This document shows positions 24,570-33,904 of a stretch of 64,000 nt of DNA, one piece after another; the first letter of the stretch is position 1, and each line of letters begins with the position of its first letter. The position numbers and the translations under genes are program-made. The notes beneath the pieces were generated by a model that worked only from the letters and a program-made list of their open reading frames with translations, was not told the DNA's origin and did not search any database. This DNA is from Lysobacteraceae bacterium SCN 69-320 (lineage in GTDB: Bacteria; Pseudomonadota; Gammaproteobacteria; Xanthomonadales; Rhodanobacteraceae), in assembly GCA_001725155.1 (NCBI GenBank), contig MEFP01000014.1:1-64000 (forward strand), given 5' to 3'.

Positions 24570-25862
24570 ATGTCCAACCCTTCGTTCAACGCCGGCAACA
24601 ATCGCACCTTCGTGATGCCGAGCCCGGGCGGCGCCGCAGCGCCGCTGTCGGCGGCCGCGCAGCCCGTCTGGCAGTCGCACGAGCCGGAGATTCCGTCCGG
24701 CAACTCGCCGCTGATCGCACTGGCCAATCCGATCCTCAACCTCGTCTACCAGATCCGCACCCTCGTGCATAACGCGGATCCGGAACGGCTGAAGAACTAT
24801 CTGGCCGACGAGATCCGCCGCTTCGACGCGAACGCGAAGGCACAGGGCATACCGGCCGAGCACATCGTCGCGGCGCGCTACTGCCTGTGCACCGTGCTCG
24901 ACGAAGCCGCGGCGCAGACGCCCTGGGGCGGCTCGGGTGCCTGGTCGAAGAACTCGCTGCTGGTCACGTTCCACAACGAGACCTGGGGCGGCGAGAAGTT
25001 CTTCCAGCTGCTGGCCAAGCTCGCGCAGACGCCGGCGCAGTACATAGACGTTTTAGAGTTGATGTACTACTGCATCGCGCTCGGTTTCGAGGGCCGCTAC
25101 CGCATCGTCTCCAACGGCCAGAGCCAGCTCGAGAACCTCAAGCGCCGCCTCGCCGACATCATCAAGACCGCGCGCGGCGTGCCGGATCGCGCGCTGTCGC
25201 TGCACTGGCAGGGACACGCGGCCGAGCTGCCGAAGATCTGGGGCATGATTCCGGTCTGGGTCTCGGCCGTCGTCGCCGTCGTGCTCGGCGTGGGCTTCTA
25301 CATGCTGCTCGCGTTCTGGCTCGCGGCGCACTCGGACAAGAGCTTCATCGCGATCAGCGCGCTGAAGCTGCCGACACCGCCGCCGGTCGTGCGCGACGCG
25401 CCGCCGCCGCTGCGCTTTTCCAAGTTCCTCGAAAAGGAAATCCGCGAAGGCCTGGTCTCGGTCAAGGAGAATTCCGAGCAGAGCACCGTGACGATACGCG
25501 GCGACGGCCTGTTCGAATCCGGCAGCGCGACGATGCGACCGCAGTACCGCGACATCGTCGACCGCATCGCCGCAGCCGTCGCCGAGGTGAAGGGCCGCGT
25601 GCTCGTCAGCGGCCATACCGACGACCGGCCGATGCGCAGCGTGCGCTTCCCGTCGAACTGGGAGCTGTCGCAGGAGCGCGCGCGCGCGATCGCCGCGCAG
25701 CTCGACGCGACCGTGCGCTCGCCGGGACGCATCACCACCGAGGGCCGCGGCGAAGCCGACCCCATCGCCGACAACACGACGCCGGCCGGCCGCGCACAGA
25801 ACCGCCGTGTCGAGATCACGGTGTTCGCCTCGCCGGTCGAGCTGAGCAAGGAGATCCGCTAG
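24570..25862 (+). CDS. tssL: T6SS inner-membrane protein TssL (DotU/IcmH) with C-terminal OmpA domain
   Basis: A 430-residue fusion. The DotU domain (about 45-215) includes 'LANPILNLVYQIRTLV', 'ARYCLCTVLDEAAAQTPWG' and 'YIDVLELMYYCIALGFEGRYR'. One membrane helix follows (about 226-252), then a periplasmic OmpA-like peptidoglycan-binding domain (about 300-430) with 'VLVSGHTDDRPMRS', 'NWELSQERARAIA' and 'NRRVEI'. This extended TssL anchors the TssJLM complex to the cell wall. Its stop codon TAG shares its G with the GTG start of tssM. Confidence 0.95.
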   Translation: MSNPSFNAGNNRTFVMPSPGGAAAPLSAAAQPVWQSHEPEIPSGNSPLIALANPILNLVYQIRTLVHNADPERLKNYLADEIRRFDANAKAQGIPAEHIVAARYCLCTVLDEAAAQTPWGGSGAWSKNSLLVTFHNETWGGEKFFQLLAKLAQTPAQYIDVLELMYYCIALGFEGRYRIVSNGQSQLENLKRRLADIIKTARGVPDRALSLHWQGHAAELPKIWGMIPVWVSAVVAVVLGVGFYMLLAFWLAAHSDKSFIAISALKLPTPPPVVRDAPPPLRFSKFLEKEIREGLVSVKENSEQSTVTIRGDGLFESGSATMRPQYRDIVDRIAAAVAEVKGRVLVSGHTDDRPMRSVRFPSNWELSQERARAIAAQLDATVRSPGRITTEGRGEADPIADNTTPAGRAQNRRVEITVFASPVELSKEIR

Positions 25863-28800
25863 TGCTGCGCCGTCTGTTGTCGCTGATCTTCAACCGCCAC
25901 GTGTTCATCGCGCTGGGCCTGCTCGCGCTCGCGCTGGCGATCTGGTTCCTCGGCCCGCTGTTCGCCTTTGCCAACTACCGGCCGCTGGAGCCGGTGCCGG
26001 TCCGCGTCTGGATCATCGTCGGCATCTTCGCATTCGTGCTGCTGCGCCTGCTGCTGCGCCTGTGGAAGAAGCAGCGCATGAACGCGCGGCTCATCGACGC
26101 CGTCATGGGCTTGCGCGAGGCCAAGCCGGCCACGCCGGACGATCCCTCGCGCGCGGCCATCGACGAGTTGCGCGGCAACTTCGAACGCGCGCTGACCCAG
26201 CTCAAGAAGACGCGCTTCGGCGGCCGCAAGGAAACCGGGCTGTTCGCCCAGTTCGGCCAGAAATACCTGTACCAGATTCCGTGGTACGTGTTCATCGGCG
26301 CGCCGGGCTCGGGCAAGACCACGGCCCTGCTCAACAGCGGCCTGCGCTTCCCGCTGGCCGAGGAAATGGGCAAGGAAAGCATCCGCGGCGTCGGCGGCAC
26401 ACGCAGCTGCGACTGGTGGTTCGCCGACGAGACCGTGCTGCTGGATACCGCCGGCCGCTACACGACGCAGGAAAGCGATGCCGCGGCCGACAAGGCCGAA
26501 TGGGAAGGCTTCCTCAAGCTGCTCAAGCGCTTCCGCCCGCGCCAGCCGCTGAACGGTGCGATCCTGACGATCTCGGTCGCGGATCTGCTGACCTCCAACG
26601 AAGACGAGCGCGTGCGCCACGCGGCACGCATCCGCGCGCGCCTGAACGAGCTGACCGAGAACCTCAACATCGCGTTCCCGATCTACGTGCTGGTCAGCAA
26701 GGTCGATCTGCTCGGCGGCTTCAACGAATACTTCGCCAACCTCAGCAAGGAAGACCGCGCCCAGGTCTGGGGCTTCACCCTGCCGCTGCAGCCAGCCGGT
26801 TCAACGAGCCGCGAACAGCTCGGCAAGCAGATGGAACAGGAGATGGACGCGCTCGCGCGACGCCTGTTCGACAAGCTGCCCGAGCTCATGCTCGCCGAGA
26901 ACGACACGGCGCGGCGCGCGCGCGCCTATACCCTGCCGCAGCATTTCGCGAACCTGACGCCGCTGGTGCGCCAGCTGCTGCAGAACGTGTTCGCCGATTC
27001 CAAGTTCGCGCCGACGGCGATGCTGCGCGGCGTGTACTTCACGAGCGGCACGCAGGAAGGCACGCCGTTCGACCGCCTGCTCGGCAGCCTCAATCGCAGC
27101 CTCGGCTTCGACGGCCGCGTGTCGCTGCAGCAGACGCCGAAAAGCGGCAAAAGCTTCTTCCTGCAGGACCTGCTGCACAAGGTCATCTTCCCCGAAGCGC
27201 ATCTGGCCGGGCGCAACCGCCGCGCCGAGCGGCGCGAGCGCTGGCTCAGCATCGCCGGCCATCTCGGCGTGATCGCGCTGCTCGCGCTGGCCGTGCTCGG
27301 CTGGGCCGTCAGCTACAAGCGCAACACCGCCTACATCGACTTCGTCGATTCCAAGACCGCGCTCGTCGACGGCCATCTCAAGAGCATGCAGAAAGGCGAA
27401 GGCGGCACCCTGCTCGAGCTGCTGCCCGGCCTCAACGCGCTGGCCAGGCTCGCCGACGGACCGAACTTCACGGTCAACGATCCGCCGCTGAACCTGACCT
27501 ACGGCCTGTATCAGGGCCGCAAGCTCGACGCGGCCGCGCAGGATTCCTACCGCAAGGCCATCGAGCGCGCGCTGCTGCCGCGCATCGTGCGCCGGCTCGA
27601 GGAACTGCTGCGCACGACGCCGGAGGACAATCTCGAACTGACCTACGAGACGCTGAAGGTCTATCTGATGCTCAGCGACCCCAAGCACTACGACGCGGCG
27701 ACCGTCGAGGCATTCCTGCGCCTGGACTGGGAGCGCAGCCTGCCGTCCTCGGCCACGCAGGAGCAGCGCGAGCAGCTGTATGTGCATCTGTCGCGGCTGC
27801 TCAACGCCGATCCGGTCACCTCGCCGTTCCCGATCGACGCCGAGCTCGTACGGCAGAAACGCGAGCAGCTCGCGCGCTATTCGCTGGCCCAACGTGCCTA
27901 CAGCCGCCTGAAGAATCGCCTGAACAACGGCTCGCTCGGCGACTTCACGGTCGCCGAGGCCGGCGGCCCGCAGGCCACCCTGGTGTTCCGCCGCGCCAGC
28001 GGCGAGCCGCTGACCAAGGGCATACCCGGGCTGTTCACGTATCACGGCTATCACAACGTGTTCCTGCCCGAGGCCGAGTCGGTGCTCGGCCTGCTCGAGA
28101 ACGAAGAGGCCTGGGTGCTCGACCGGGTCGCCCAGCGCCCGCAGCAGCAGCTCGAAAACCTGACCGAAGGCGCGCTGCAGCGCGATCTCAAGCGCCTGTA
28201 CCTGCACGAGTACGTCGGGCTGTGGGAGGCCTACATCGGCGACGTGCGCCTGGTCGACAGCCATTCCATGTCGCAGAGCATAGAGACCGCGCGCATCCTG
28301 TCCGCGCCGGACTCGCCGATCGCCCAGTTCCTGCGCGCCGTCGCGCGCGAGACCACCCTGATCAAGCCCGACAATGCGAACGACCAGTCGCTGCTGACCC
28401 AGGCCAAGCGCCAGGTCAACACGGCCGCCGACGATCTGCGCCGCACGCTCGGGCCTTCGGTGGTACCGGCTGCCGCGCGCAAGGAGGAACGCCTGGAGCG
28501 CATCGTCGACGACCGCTTCGAGCCGATACGCCGGCTCGTCGGCGCCAACGGCGGCACGCCGCAGATCGACAACGTCATGAAGCTGTTCAACGAGCTGTAC
28601 ATGAACATGTCGGGCACGCAGGCCGCACTGGCCACGCGCACGACCCTGAGCGTGCCGTCGACCGAAACCCTCACGCGCGTGCGCGCCGAAGCGGCGCAGC
28701 TGCCGATGCCGCTGCGCGGCATGCTGGAGAACCTGGCCGACAGCAGCAGCCGGCAGACCGACGGCAGCATACGCAGCACGCTCGGCGGCGAACTCGACAG

Positions 28801-29461
28801 CTCGCTCGGCGAGTTCTGCCGCCGCGCGATCCAGGGCCGCTATCCGTTCGAGCGCTCGGCCACGCAGGAAGTCACCCTGGCCGACTTCGCGCGCATGTTC
28901 GGCCAGGGCGGCCTGATGGATCAGTTCTTCCAGAGCCGGCTCGCACCCATGGCCGACGTGTCCGGACCGACCTGGGTGCTGCGCCAGCCCGGCGGCGCGC
29001 AGGTGCCGCTCGCGTCGTTCCAGAAGGCCGCGCGCATCCGCGACGTGTTCTTCCCGTCCGGCGGCAAGGCCATGGACCTGTCGTTCGAGTTCAAGGTGCT
29101 GGAGATGGACGCGACGATCGAGCAGATGACCCTGGACGTCGACGGCCAGGTCTTCCGCTACGCGCACGGCCCGCAGGTGCCGCAGCGCGCGACCTGGCCC
29201 GGCCCGCGCGCGACGAACCAGGTGCGCATCGTCACGGCCAGCGCGAAGGACGGCGAGAAGTACATGGTCAAGAGCGGTCCCTGGGCGCTGTTCCGCCTGT
29301 TCGACGAAGGCGAGATACGACCGGGCGCCGGCCCCGAACGCTTCGTCGCGGCACTGCTGATCCACGGCAAGCGCATCGTGCTCGAAGTCACCGCGAGCAG
29401 CGTGCAGAACCCGTTCCGCCTGCGCGAACTCGTCAGCTTTTCCTGTCCGGGCCGCATCTGA
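25862..29461 (+). CDS. tssM: T6SS inner-membrane core protein TssM (IcmF)
   Basis: A 1199-residue IcmF protein. Two membrane helices at the N-terminus (about 11-33 and 43-66), a cytoplasmic GTPase-like domain with Walker A APGSGKTTALLN starting near 146 and LLDTAGRY, a third helix near 462-483, then the large periplasmic part ending in the TssM C-terminal domain ('WPGPRATNQVRI', 'GPWALFRLFDEG'). The Walker A is intact. The GTG at 25862 overlaps the tssL stop by one base, and the TGA overlaps the tagF ATG by one base, so tssL-tssM-tagF are translationally coupled. Confidence 0.96.
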   Translation: MLRRLLSLIFNRHVFIALGLLALALAIWFLGPLFAFANYRPLEPVPVRVWIIVGIFAFVLLRLLLRLWKKQRMNARLIDAVMGLREAKPATPDDPSRAAIDELRGNFERALTQLKKTRFGGRKETGLFAQFGQKYLYQIPWYVFIGAPGSGKTTALLNSGLRFPLAEEMGKESIRGVGGTRSCDWWFADETVLLDTAGRYTTQESDAAADKAEWEGFLKLLKRFRPRQPLNGAILTISVADLLTSNEDERVRHAARIRARLNELTENLNIAFPIYVLVSKVDLLGGFNEYFANLSKEDRAQVWGFTLPLQPAGSTSREQLGKQMEQEMDALARRLFDKLPELMLAENDTARRARAYTLPQHFANLTPLVRQLLQNVFADSKFAPTAMLRGVYFTSGTQEGTPFDRLLGSLNRSLGFDGRVSLQQTPKSGKSFFLQDLLHKVIFPEAHLAGRNRRAERRERWLSIAGHLGVIALLALAVLGWAVSYKRNTAYIDFVDSKTALVDGHLKSMQKGEGGTLLELLPGLNALARLADGPNFTVNDPPLNLTYGLYQGRKLDAAAQDSYRKAIERALLPRIVRRLEELLRTTPEDNLELTYETLKVYLMLSDPKHYDAATVEAFLRLDWERSLPSSATQEQREQLYVHLSRLLNADPVTSPFPIDAELVRQKREQLARYSLAQRAYSRLKNRLNNGSLGDFTVAEAGGPQATLVFRRASGEPLTKGIPGLFTYHGYHNVFLPEAESVLGLLENEEAWVLDRVAQRPQQQLENLTEGALQRDLKRLYLHEYVGLWEAYIGDVRLVDSHSMSQSIETARILSAPDSPIAQFLRAVARETTLIKPDNANDQSLLTQAKRQVNTAADDLRRTLGPSVVPAAARKEERLERIVDDRFEPIRRLVGANGGTPQIDNVMKLFNELYMNMSGTQAALATRTTLSVPSTETLTRVRAEAAQLPMPLRGMLENLADSSSRQTDGSIRSTLGGELDSSLGEFCRRAIQGRYPFERSATQEVTLADFARMFGQGGLMDQFFQSRLAPMADVSGPTWVLRQPGGAQVPLASFQKAARIRDVFFPSGGKAMDLSFEFKVLEMDATIEQMTLDVDGQVFRYAHGPQVPQRATWPGPRATNQVRIVTASAKDGEKYMVKSGPWALFRLFDEGEIRPGAGPERFVAALLIHGKRIVLEVTASSVQNPFRLRELVSFSCPGRI

Positions 29462-30054
29462 TGAGTCTCGCGCTGGTCGGCGAATTCGGCTTCTACGGCA
29501 AGCTGCCGGCGCTCGGCGATTTCGTCTCGCGCAGCCTGCCGCGCGAACAGGTGGGCATCGTCGACGAGTGGATGCGGTCAGGCCTGTTCGCGCTGCGCTC
29601 GGTGTCCGAGCAGTGGCTGGACAGCTATCTCGTTTCGCCGGTCTGGCAGTTCGCGCTGCCGGCCGGCGTGTGGTCGCCCGCGCCGCTGTGCGGTCTGCTG
29701 ATGCCCAGCGTCGACCGCGTCGGCCGCTATTTCCCGTTCTTCACCTGCGCGCCGCTGGCCGCGGCAACCAACGGCGACGCCGGCAGCTTGTGGCGGCGCC
29801 TGTCGCGCATCGCCCTGGACTTGCCCCGCGTGCTGCAGGAACAGCTCGACGCCGAAGCCTCGCTGCGTTTGCTGCAGGATGCCGCCATCAACACCGCCGA
29901 AGACTGGCGCGGCATCCTGAGCTTGGCCGACTTCAATCCCACCGGCAGCCGCTCGATCTGGTGGTCCGAACGCACGCACTACATGCCGCTGCGCGAGTAC
30001 CAGCACCGCGGCAAGCCCGACACGGAGCTGTTTCTGCGCTTGTTCGGACATTGA
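29461..30054 (+). CDS. tagF: T6SS-associated protein TagF (ImpM/SciT)
   Basis: A 197-residue TagF-domain protein: 'FGFYGKLPALGDFVSR' at the start, 'WLDSYLVSPVWQFAL', 'PSVDRVGRYFPF' and a terminal 'SIWWSE' motif. In Pseudomonas, TagF is a post-translational repressor that acts with the FHA protein; that role fits the kinase/phosphatase set here. It is the last gene of the right arm and overlaps tssM by one base. No PppA fusion is present since the phosphatase is separate. Confidence 0.93.
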   Translation: MSLALVGEFGFYGKLPALGDFVSRSLPREQVGIVDEWMRSGLFALRSVSEQWLDSYLVSPVWQFALPAGVWSPAPLCGLLMPSVDRVGRYFPFFTCAPLAAATNGDAGSLWRRLSRIALDLPRVLQEQLDAEASLRLLQDAAINTAEDWRGILSLADFNPTGSRSIWWSERTHYMPLREYQHRGKPDTELFLRLFGH

Positions 30055-30089
30055 TGCCGCGCGGCGCCGCAGTTCGGCGCCGTGGCATC
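30053..30089 (+). terminator. Stem-loop after tagF, end of right T6SS arm
   Basis: GATGCC and GGCATC flank an inner CGGCGCCG repeat pair around CAGTT, starting at the tagF stop codon. The stem is very GC-rich but lacks a T tract, so it may be a 3'-end stabiliser rather than a classical intrinsic terminator. Confidence 0.4.
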
Positions 30090-30558
30090 GCGTTCAATCG
30101 CACCGGCGACCCCATCCCCAGCCATACCGTTGCAGGATTTCACGCGGCGCGCTCACGAAGCGCATGAAATCGAGCGCGCTCCCTGGAGCCGGCCTTGACC
30201 GAGCCCTCTCCTGCAAACGCACCTCGAAACACGTCGAGGTGCCCGCGGTGCGGTGACGTGCCGCTCGCGATCGGGCGAGTACGCACTTGATCAGCTGCCC
30301 TGATGGGGGCGAACGAGTCGCCGCTCAGAATCGCAGGCTCCGCGGCTCCGATCGCCCAGCGGCCGGCGGGTACGGCTGGAGATCGGTTTGCCCTGCGCTT
30401 ACAGCGCGCGATGCCGGCGGCACGTTGAACCGTTCGCCAGAAATTCAACGGGACGTGCGAACGGCACCTGCGGGCATGTCCACGCAGCCCCCATCTTGCA
30501 GGGGAAGCGGGAAACCAGATCCAGGACGGGACGGGCAAGGCCACTCAGCCGCACCCGT
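30055..30558. other. Gene-free stretch after the T6SS
   Basis: About 500 bp without a convincing gene. It holds the stem-loop right after tagF and a second perfect 9-bp inverted repeat (GCACCTCGA / TCGAGGTGC, 30219-30242, 6-base loop) of unknown role. Short open frames on both strands lack ribosome sites and recognisable products. Confidence 0.4.
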
Positions 30559-31107
30559 TCAGCGAACCCGCCGCAGCTCCTGTTCGACGTCCGCCAGCAG
30601 GGGCTCGACGGCTTCCTCGGCCTTCTCGCGCGCATTGAGCGCCGTGAAATCCACGGACTGCGGCCGGGCCTCGAACAGCAGTTCGCCGTCGCTGACGCGA
30701 TAGGCGCTGAGGCTGACTTCGGCGCTGTAGAGCGTGGACACGTTGCCGTAGTAACCGACCTCGGTCGCGCCTATCGGGTTCGCGTCCAGATAGAACACCG
30801 CATCCGCCTTGCGCGCATACGCCTGCGGTGCGGAATCGCGTGAACGGCCGTTGGCCTGGATGACGCGGAATCCCTGATCGCGCGCAAACGCGCCGAGCGC
30901 ATCGCGCGCGGGGCCGGCGAGCGCGCTGTCGCCGCTGATGACGATCGCGACGGTCGGTGCGCGCCGCGCCGGCGTCGCAGCCACGTCCTTGCGCGCAGCA
31001 ACACGCGTGCCGCCGCTGTCGGCGAATGCCGGCGCGGCGGCCAGCATCAGCAGCGCGACAGCGAGGGTCGATGCGGCGATGCCGCGGGTCCGTTGTGCTC
31101 GTTGCAT
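30559..31107 (-). CDS. Small secreted protein of unknown function
   Basis: A 182-residue protein with a clear Sec signal peptide (STLAVALLMLAAAPAFA, cleavage after AFA). The mature region has an alternating alpha/beta pattern beginning 'PTVAIVISGDSALAGPARDAL' and ending with a helical, acidic C-terminus. The layout, with a strand, helix, strand and then 'ADAVFYLDA' and 'AEVSLSAYRVSDGELLF', is loosely like CsgG/LpoB-type periplasmic folds, but I cannot assign it. AGGGAG precedes the ATG at 31107; longer upstream frames lack a signal peptide. Confidence 0.65.
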   Translation of the reverse strand: MQRAQRTRGIAASTLAVALLMLAAAPAFADSGGTRVAARKDVAATPARRAPTVAIVISGDSALAGPARDALGAFARDQGFRVIQANGRSRDSAPQAYARKADAVFYLDANPIGATEVGYYGNVSTLYSAEVSLSAYRVSDGELLFEARPQSVDFTALNAREKAEEAVEPLLADVEQELRRVR

Positions 31108-31300
31108 GAATCTCCCTCCGATCAAACGCCCCCCGGCCCGCGCATGATAGGCAGCCCCGCTGCAGGCAGAAGGCGACCATTTGGCAGTTTGCGGCGGCAC
31201 GCGATCACGCAATCCGATCGCCGCCGCGGCTCGAATCCGATGCATCCGCCGCCTCATAATGGTCGGCCGGCCTCCGCCGGCCGTTGCGCACAGAACCGAC

Positions 31301-32398
31301 ATGGACAGCGTCTACACCCCGGACCACCCCGCCTCCGCGCAGATCCTGTTCGACTGCGTCGCGGGCAGCCGCGCCTACGGCACCTCCCATGCCGACAGCG
31401 ACGAGGACATCCGTGGCATCTTCGTGCTGCCGGCCGCGGCCTATCTCGATCTCGCGCCGCCGCCGAACCAGATCGCCGATGCGCGCAACAACGTCGTCTA
31501 CTACAGCCTGCGCCGCACGATAGAGTTGCTGACGGCGGCCAATCCCAGCCTGCTCGAGCTGCTGTACATGCCGGCCGACTGCGTGCGCCGCAGCTCGCCG
31601 GAAATGCAACCGCTGCTGCAGCAACGCGCGCTGTTCGTCAGCCGCCGCTGCGCCGACACGCATGTCGGCTACGCCTTCAGCCAGATCAGGAAGGCCCGCG
31701 GCCAGAACAAATGGATCAACCAGCCCAAGTCCGCGCAGCCGCCGCGCCGGGAAGACCATTGCCAGGTCATCAGGCGCGATCGCCTCGTCGGTGGCGCGGC
31801 GCCGTGCCGGCCGCAGAGCCTGGCCGCGAGCGGGCTGGATCTCGCCCGCCATCATGCGGCGCGGCTGGAACATGCGCGCGACATCTATCGGCTCTACGAC
31901 TACGGCGACGCGGCCCGCGGCGTATTCCGCGGCGACGCGCTGGCCGTGGAATCCATAGCGGCCGACGACGAAGCCGCGCGCTTCGCCGGCCTGCTGCTGT
32001 TCAACGAGCACGGCTGGAAGCAGGCCGTGGCCGATCATCAGAACTACTGGACCTGGCGGCGCGAGCGCAACGAGGCGCGCTGGCGGCAGCAGGAAGTCGG
32101 CGAACTCGATTTCGACGCCAAGAATCTCATGCACACGATACGCCTGCTGCTGTCGGGCAAGGCCATACTCGAACGCGGCGAGCCGCTGGTCCGCGTCGCC
32201 GGGGAATCGCTGCAGCTGCTGCGCGACATCCGCACCGGCCGCTATCGCTACGACGAAATCCTCGCGATGGCCGATGCCCTCGTCGCCGACTGCGAGAACC
32301 TGAAACAGCGCTGCGATCTTCCGGCAGAAACCGATCCGGCCGCCGCCAACGCGCTGCTGTTCCGACTGACCCAGGACTGGGAGGCGCGCAACCGATGA
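31301..32398 (+). CDS. Polymerase-beta-fold nucleotidyltransferase, RlaP/YcgL-like (copy 1)
   Basis: A 365-residue predicted nucleotidyltransferase. The pol-beta signature is at the N-terminus: G22-SRAYGTS followed by DSDEDIRGIF, giving the metal-binding pair Asp34/Asp36. The rest is helical, with 'NPSLLELLYMP' and 'AYAFSQIRKARGQNKWINQ'-type blocks (here GYAFSQIRKARGQNKWINQP) seen in RNA-repair-associated nucleotidyltransferases (RlaP, COG3541). The ATG at 31301 puts the motif in its expected place near residue 22. Its stop overlaps the ATG of a second member of the same superfamily. Likely role: adding or restoring nucleotides at RNA ends before ligation, inferred from family and neighbours. 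Confidence 0.8.
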   Translation: MDSVYTPDHPASAQILFDCVAGSRAYGTSHADSDEDIRGIFVLPAAAYLDLAPPPNQIADARNNVVYYSLRRTIELLTAANPSLLELLYMPADCVRRSSPEMQPLLQQRALFVSRRCADTHVGYAFSQIRKARGQNKWINQPKSAQPPRREDHCQVIRRDRLVGGAAPCRPQSLAASGLDLARHHAARLEHARDIYRLYDYGDAARGVFRGDALAVESIAADDEAARFAGLLLFNEHGWKQAVADHQNYWTWRRERNEARWRQQEVGELDFDAKNLMHTIRLLLSGKAILERGEPLVRVAGESLQLLRDIRTGRYRYDEILAMADALVADCENLKQRCDLPAETDPAAANALLFRLTQDWEARNR

Positions 32399-33156
32399 CA
32401 CCGCAGATACTCGAAGCCCTCGCCGCAATCGAACGCGAACACGCCGTGCGCGTGCTGTACGCGGCCGAATCCGGCAGCCGCGCCTGGGGGTTCGCCTCGC
32501 CCGACAGCGACTACGACGTGCGCTTCGTCTATGTGCATGCGCGTGACTGGTATCTGCGCCTGGGCGAACCGCGCGACGTCATCGAGCAGATGCTGCCGAA
32601 CGATCTCGACGTCAGCGGCTGGGACCTGCGCAAGGCGCTGCGCCTGTTCGCGCGCAGCAACGTCGCGCTGTACGAATGGCTGGGCTCGCCTATCGTGTAT
32701 CGCGAAGACCCGGCCTTCGCCGCACCGGCGCGCGCGCTGGTCGCTCGCCATTTCCAGCCGGCCGCCGCGCTGCACCACTATCTCGGCACGGCGCGCACGA
32801 CGTTCCATGAGCACCTGAGCGGCGAGACCATACGCCTGAAGAAAGTGTTCTATTTCCTGCGTCCGATCCTGGCCTGCCGCTGGATAGAACAGGTGCGCTC
32901 GCAGCCGCCGACGGCCTTCGCCGAACTCGTCGCCGCGGACTGGGTCGATGCGGACGAACGCGCGACGATAGCCGCGCTGCAGCAGCGCAAGCAGCTCGCC
33001 TCCGAAGCCGGCTGCGAAACCTTGGATCCGGCGCTCCTGCGATGGATGCGCGGCCAGCTCGATCACTACGCCCGCATCGGACCGTCGCTCGCGCGCCGTG
33101 CCGACGGCAGCCTCGACGAGCTCGATGCGCTGATGGCAGCGATCTGCAACGGCTGA
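32395..33156 (+). CDS. Polymerase-beta-fold nucleotidyltransferase, YcgL-like (copy 2)
   Basis: A 253-residue predicted nucleotidyltransferase with G27-SRAWGFASPDSDYDVRFVY (catalytic Asp39/Asp41). Further conserved blocks are 'DVSGWDLRKALRLFARSN' and 'RLKKVFYFLRPILACRW', typical of the COG3541 YcgL family. It starts at ATG 32395 overlapping the stop of copy 1 (ATGA), so the two are translated together; their divergence in length and sequence suggests different substrates rather than recent duplication. It converges with the RNA ligase gene, 61 bp away. Confidence 0.85.
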   Translation: MTPQILEALAAIEREHAVRVLYAAESGSRAWGFASPDSDYDVRFVYVHARDWYLRLGEPRDVIEQMLPNDLDVSGWDLRKALRLFARSNVALYEWLGSPIVYREDPAFAAPARALVARHFQPAAALHHYLGTARTTFHEHLSGETIRLKKVFYFLRPILACRWIEQVRSQPPTAFAELVAADWVDADERATIAALQQRKQLASEAGCETLDPALLRWMRGQLDHYARIGPSLARRADGSLDELDALMAAICNG

Positions 33157-33217
33157 TGCCGGCGGGATACACCTCGCCCCGGCGCACCCGCAGCGGCTCG
33201 GAACATCGCGTGCAAAC

Positions 33218-33904
33218 TCAGTCGCCGAGCCGGTTCCAGTGCAGGGGACGGCTGCGCCAGTGTTCCTCGATGCTCTGTGCGAAATCGGCCCGGACCAGTT
33301 TCGCGCGCGCAACCAGTATCTCTTCCGTCTCGGCACGGACGACGATGCCCTCCATCGGACCGCCGCGATAGCTGCTCCGGGCGTCTTGCAGCAAGGCCTT
33401 CAACGCGGGCTGGCTGAATCGCCCGCGAGCCACACGCTTCACCGTGGCGACACCGGCCTGCTCCGCCCAGGCGTCCCTGCGAGCGGTACTCCAGAAACAA
33501 CCGCGTTCGCGATCATAGACGTCGAAAAGCAGCCACCAGTCCGGCAGCGCGTCGTAGTCCAATGAATGCTGCGCCGCGCACCACTCCCCGAACGCGATCA
33601 GCGTAGGGTTCAGGCATGCGGCAAGCCGTTCCTCGTGCATCGCCAGCCAGTCCGGCAGGCGGGCGAACTGGCCGCCGAACGGCGCATGCAGATAATGGCC
33701 GCGATTTTGCGAGCGCAGCCGTCCTTCCCCGTCGAGCGACAACCCCAGGTTGGCGCCGTCGAGCTTTTCCTCGATCACGACATCGCCGGCCAGCAGTCCG
33801 GCGGCATCGGCCGGCGACAGCACCTTGTCGTCGCGCGGCGTGCCCCTGCCGAGCCAGGCCAGGTGCGGCGTATGAGGAAAGCGGAAAAACGGATCATTTT
33901 CCAT
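33218..33904 (-). CDS. RNA ligase (Rnl2/DRB0094-like nucleotidyltransferase fold)
   Basis: A 228-residue ATP-dependent RNA ligase domain. Superfamily motifs are all visible: motif I K47-LDGAN (adenylated lysine), FGEW at 105-108 (motif III), 'LLFDVYDR' near 125-132 (IIIa), 'EGIVVR' at 185-190 (IV) and 'AKLVR' at 201-205 (V). The protein is the catalytic domain alone with a short N-terminal extension and no large C-terminal domain. Its ATG lies 11 bp inside the end of the PIN-like nuclease gene, so nuclease and ligase are translationally coupled. Predicted to seal broken RNA in the cytoplasm. Confidence 0.88.
   Translation of the reverse strand: MENDPFFRFPHTPHLAWLGRGTPRDDKVLSPADAAGLLAGDVVIEEKLDGANLGLSLDGEGRLRSQNRGHYLHAPFGGQFARLPDWLAMHEERLAACLNPTLIAFGEWCAAQHSLDYDALPDWWLLFDVYDRERGCFWSTARRDAWAEQAGVATVKRVARGRFSQPALKALLQDARSSYRGGPMEGIVVRAETEEILVARAKLVRADFAQSIEEHWRSRPLHWNRLGD

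Noticed and set aside
26801..29365. 854-codon minus-strand frame opposite tssM
   Set aside because: Shadow of tssM codon bias; no ribosome site or known domain.
26062..30054. 1330-codon plus-strand frame over tssM and tagF
   Set aside because: Out of frame with tssM; composition is Arg/Pro-rich except for the last part, which is the true tagF starting at 29461.
30140..30544. 134-codon minus-strand frame after tagF
   Set aside because: No ribosome site, random-like composition, and it covers structured intergenic DNA.
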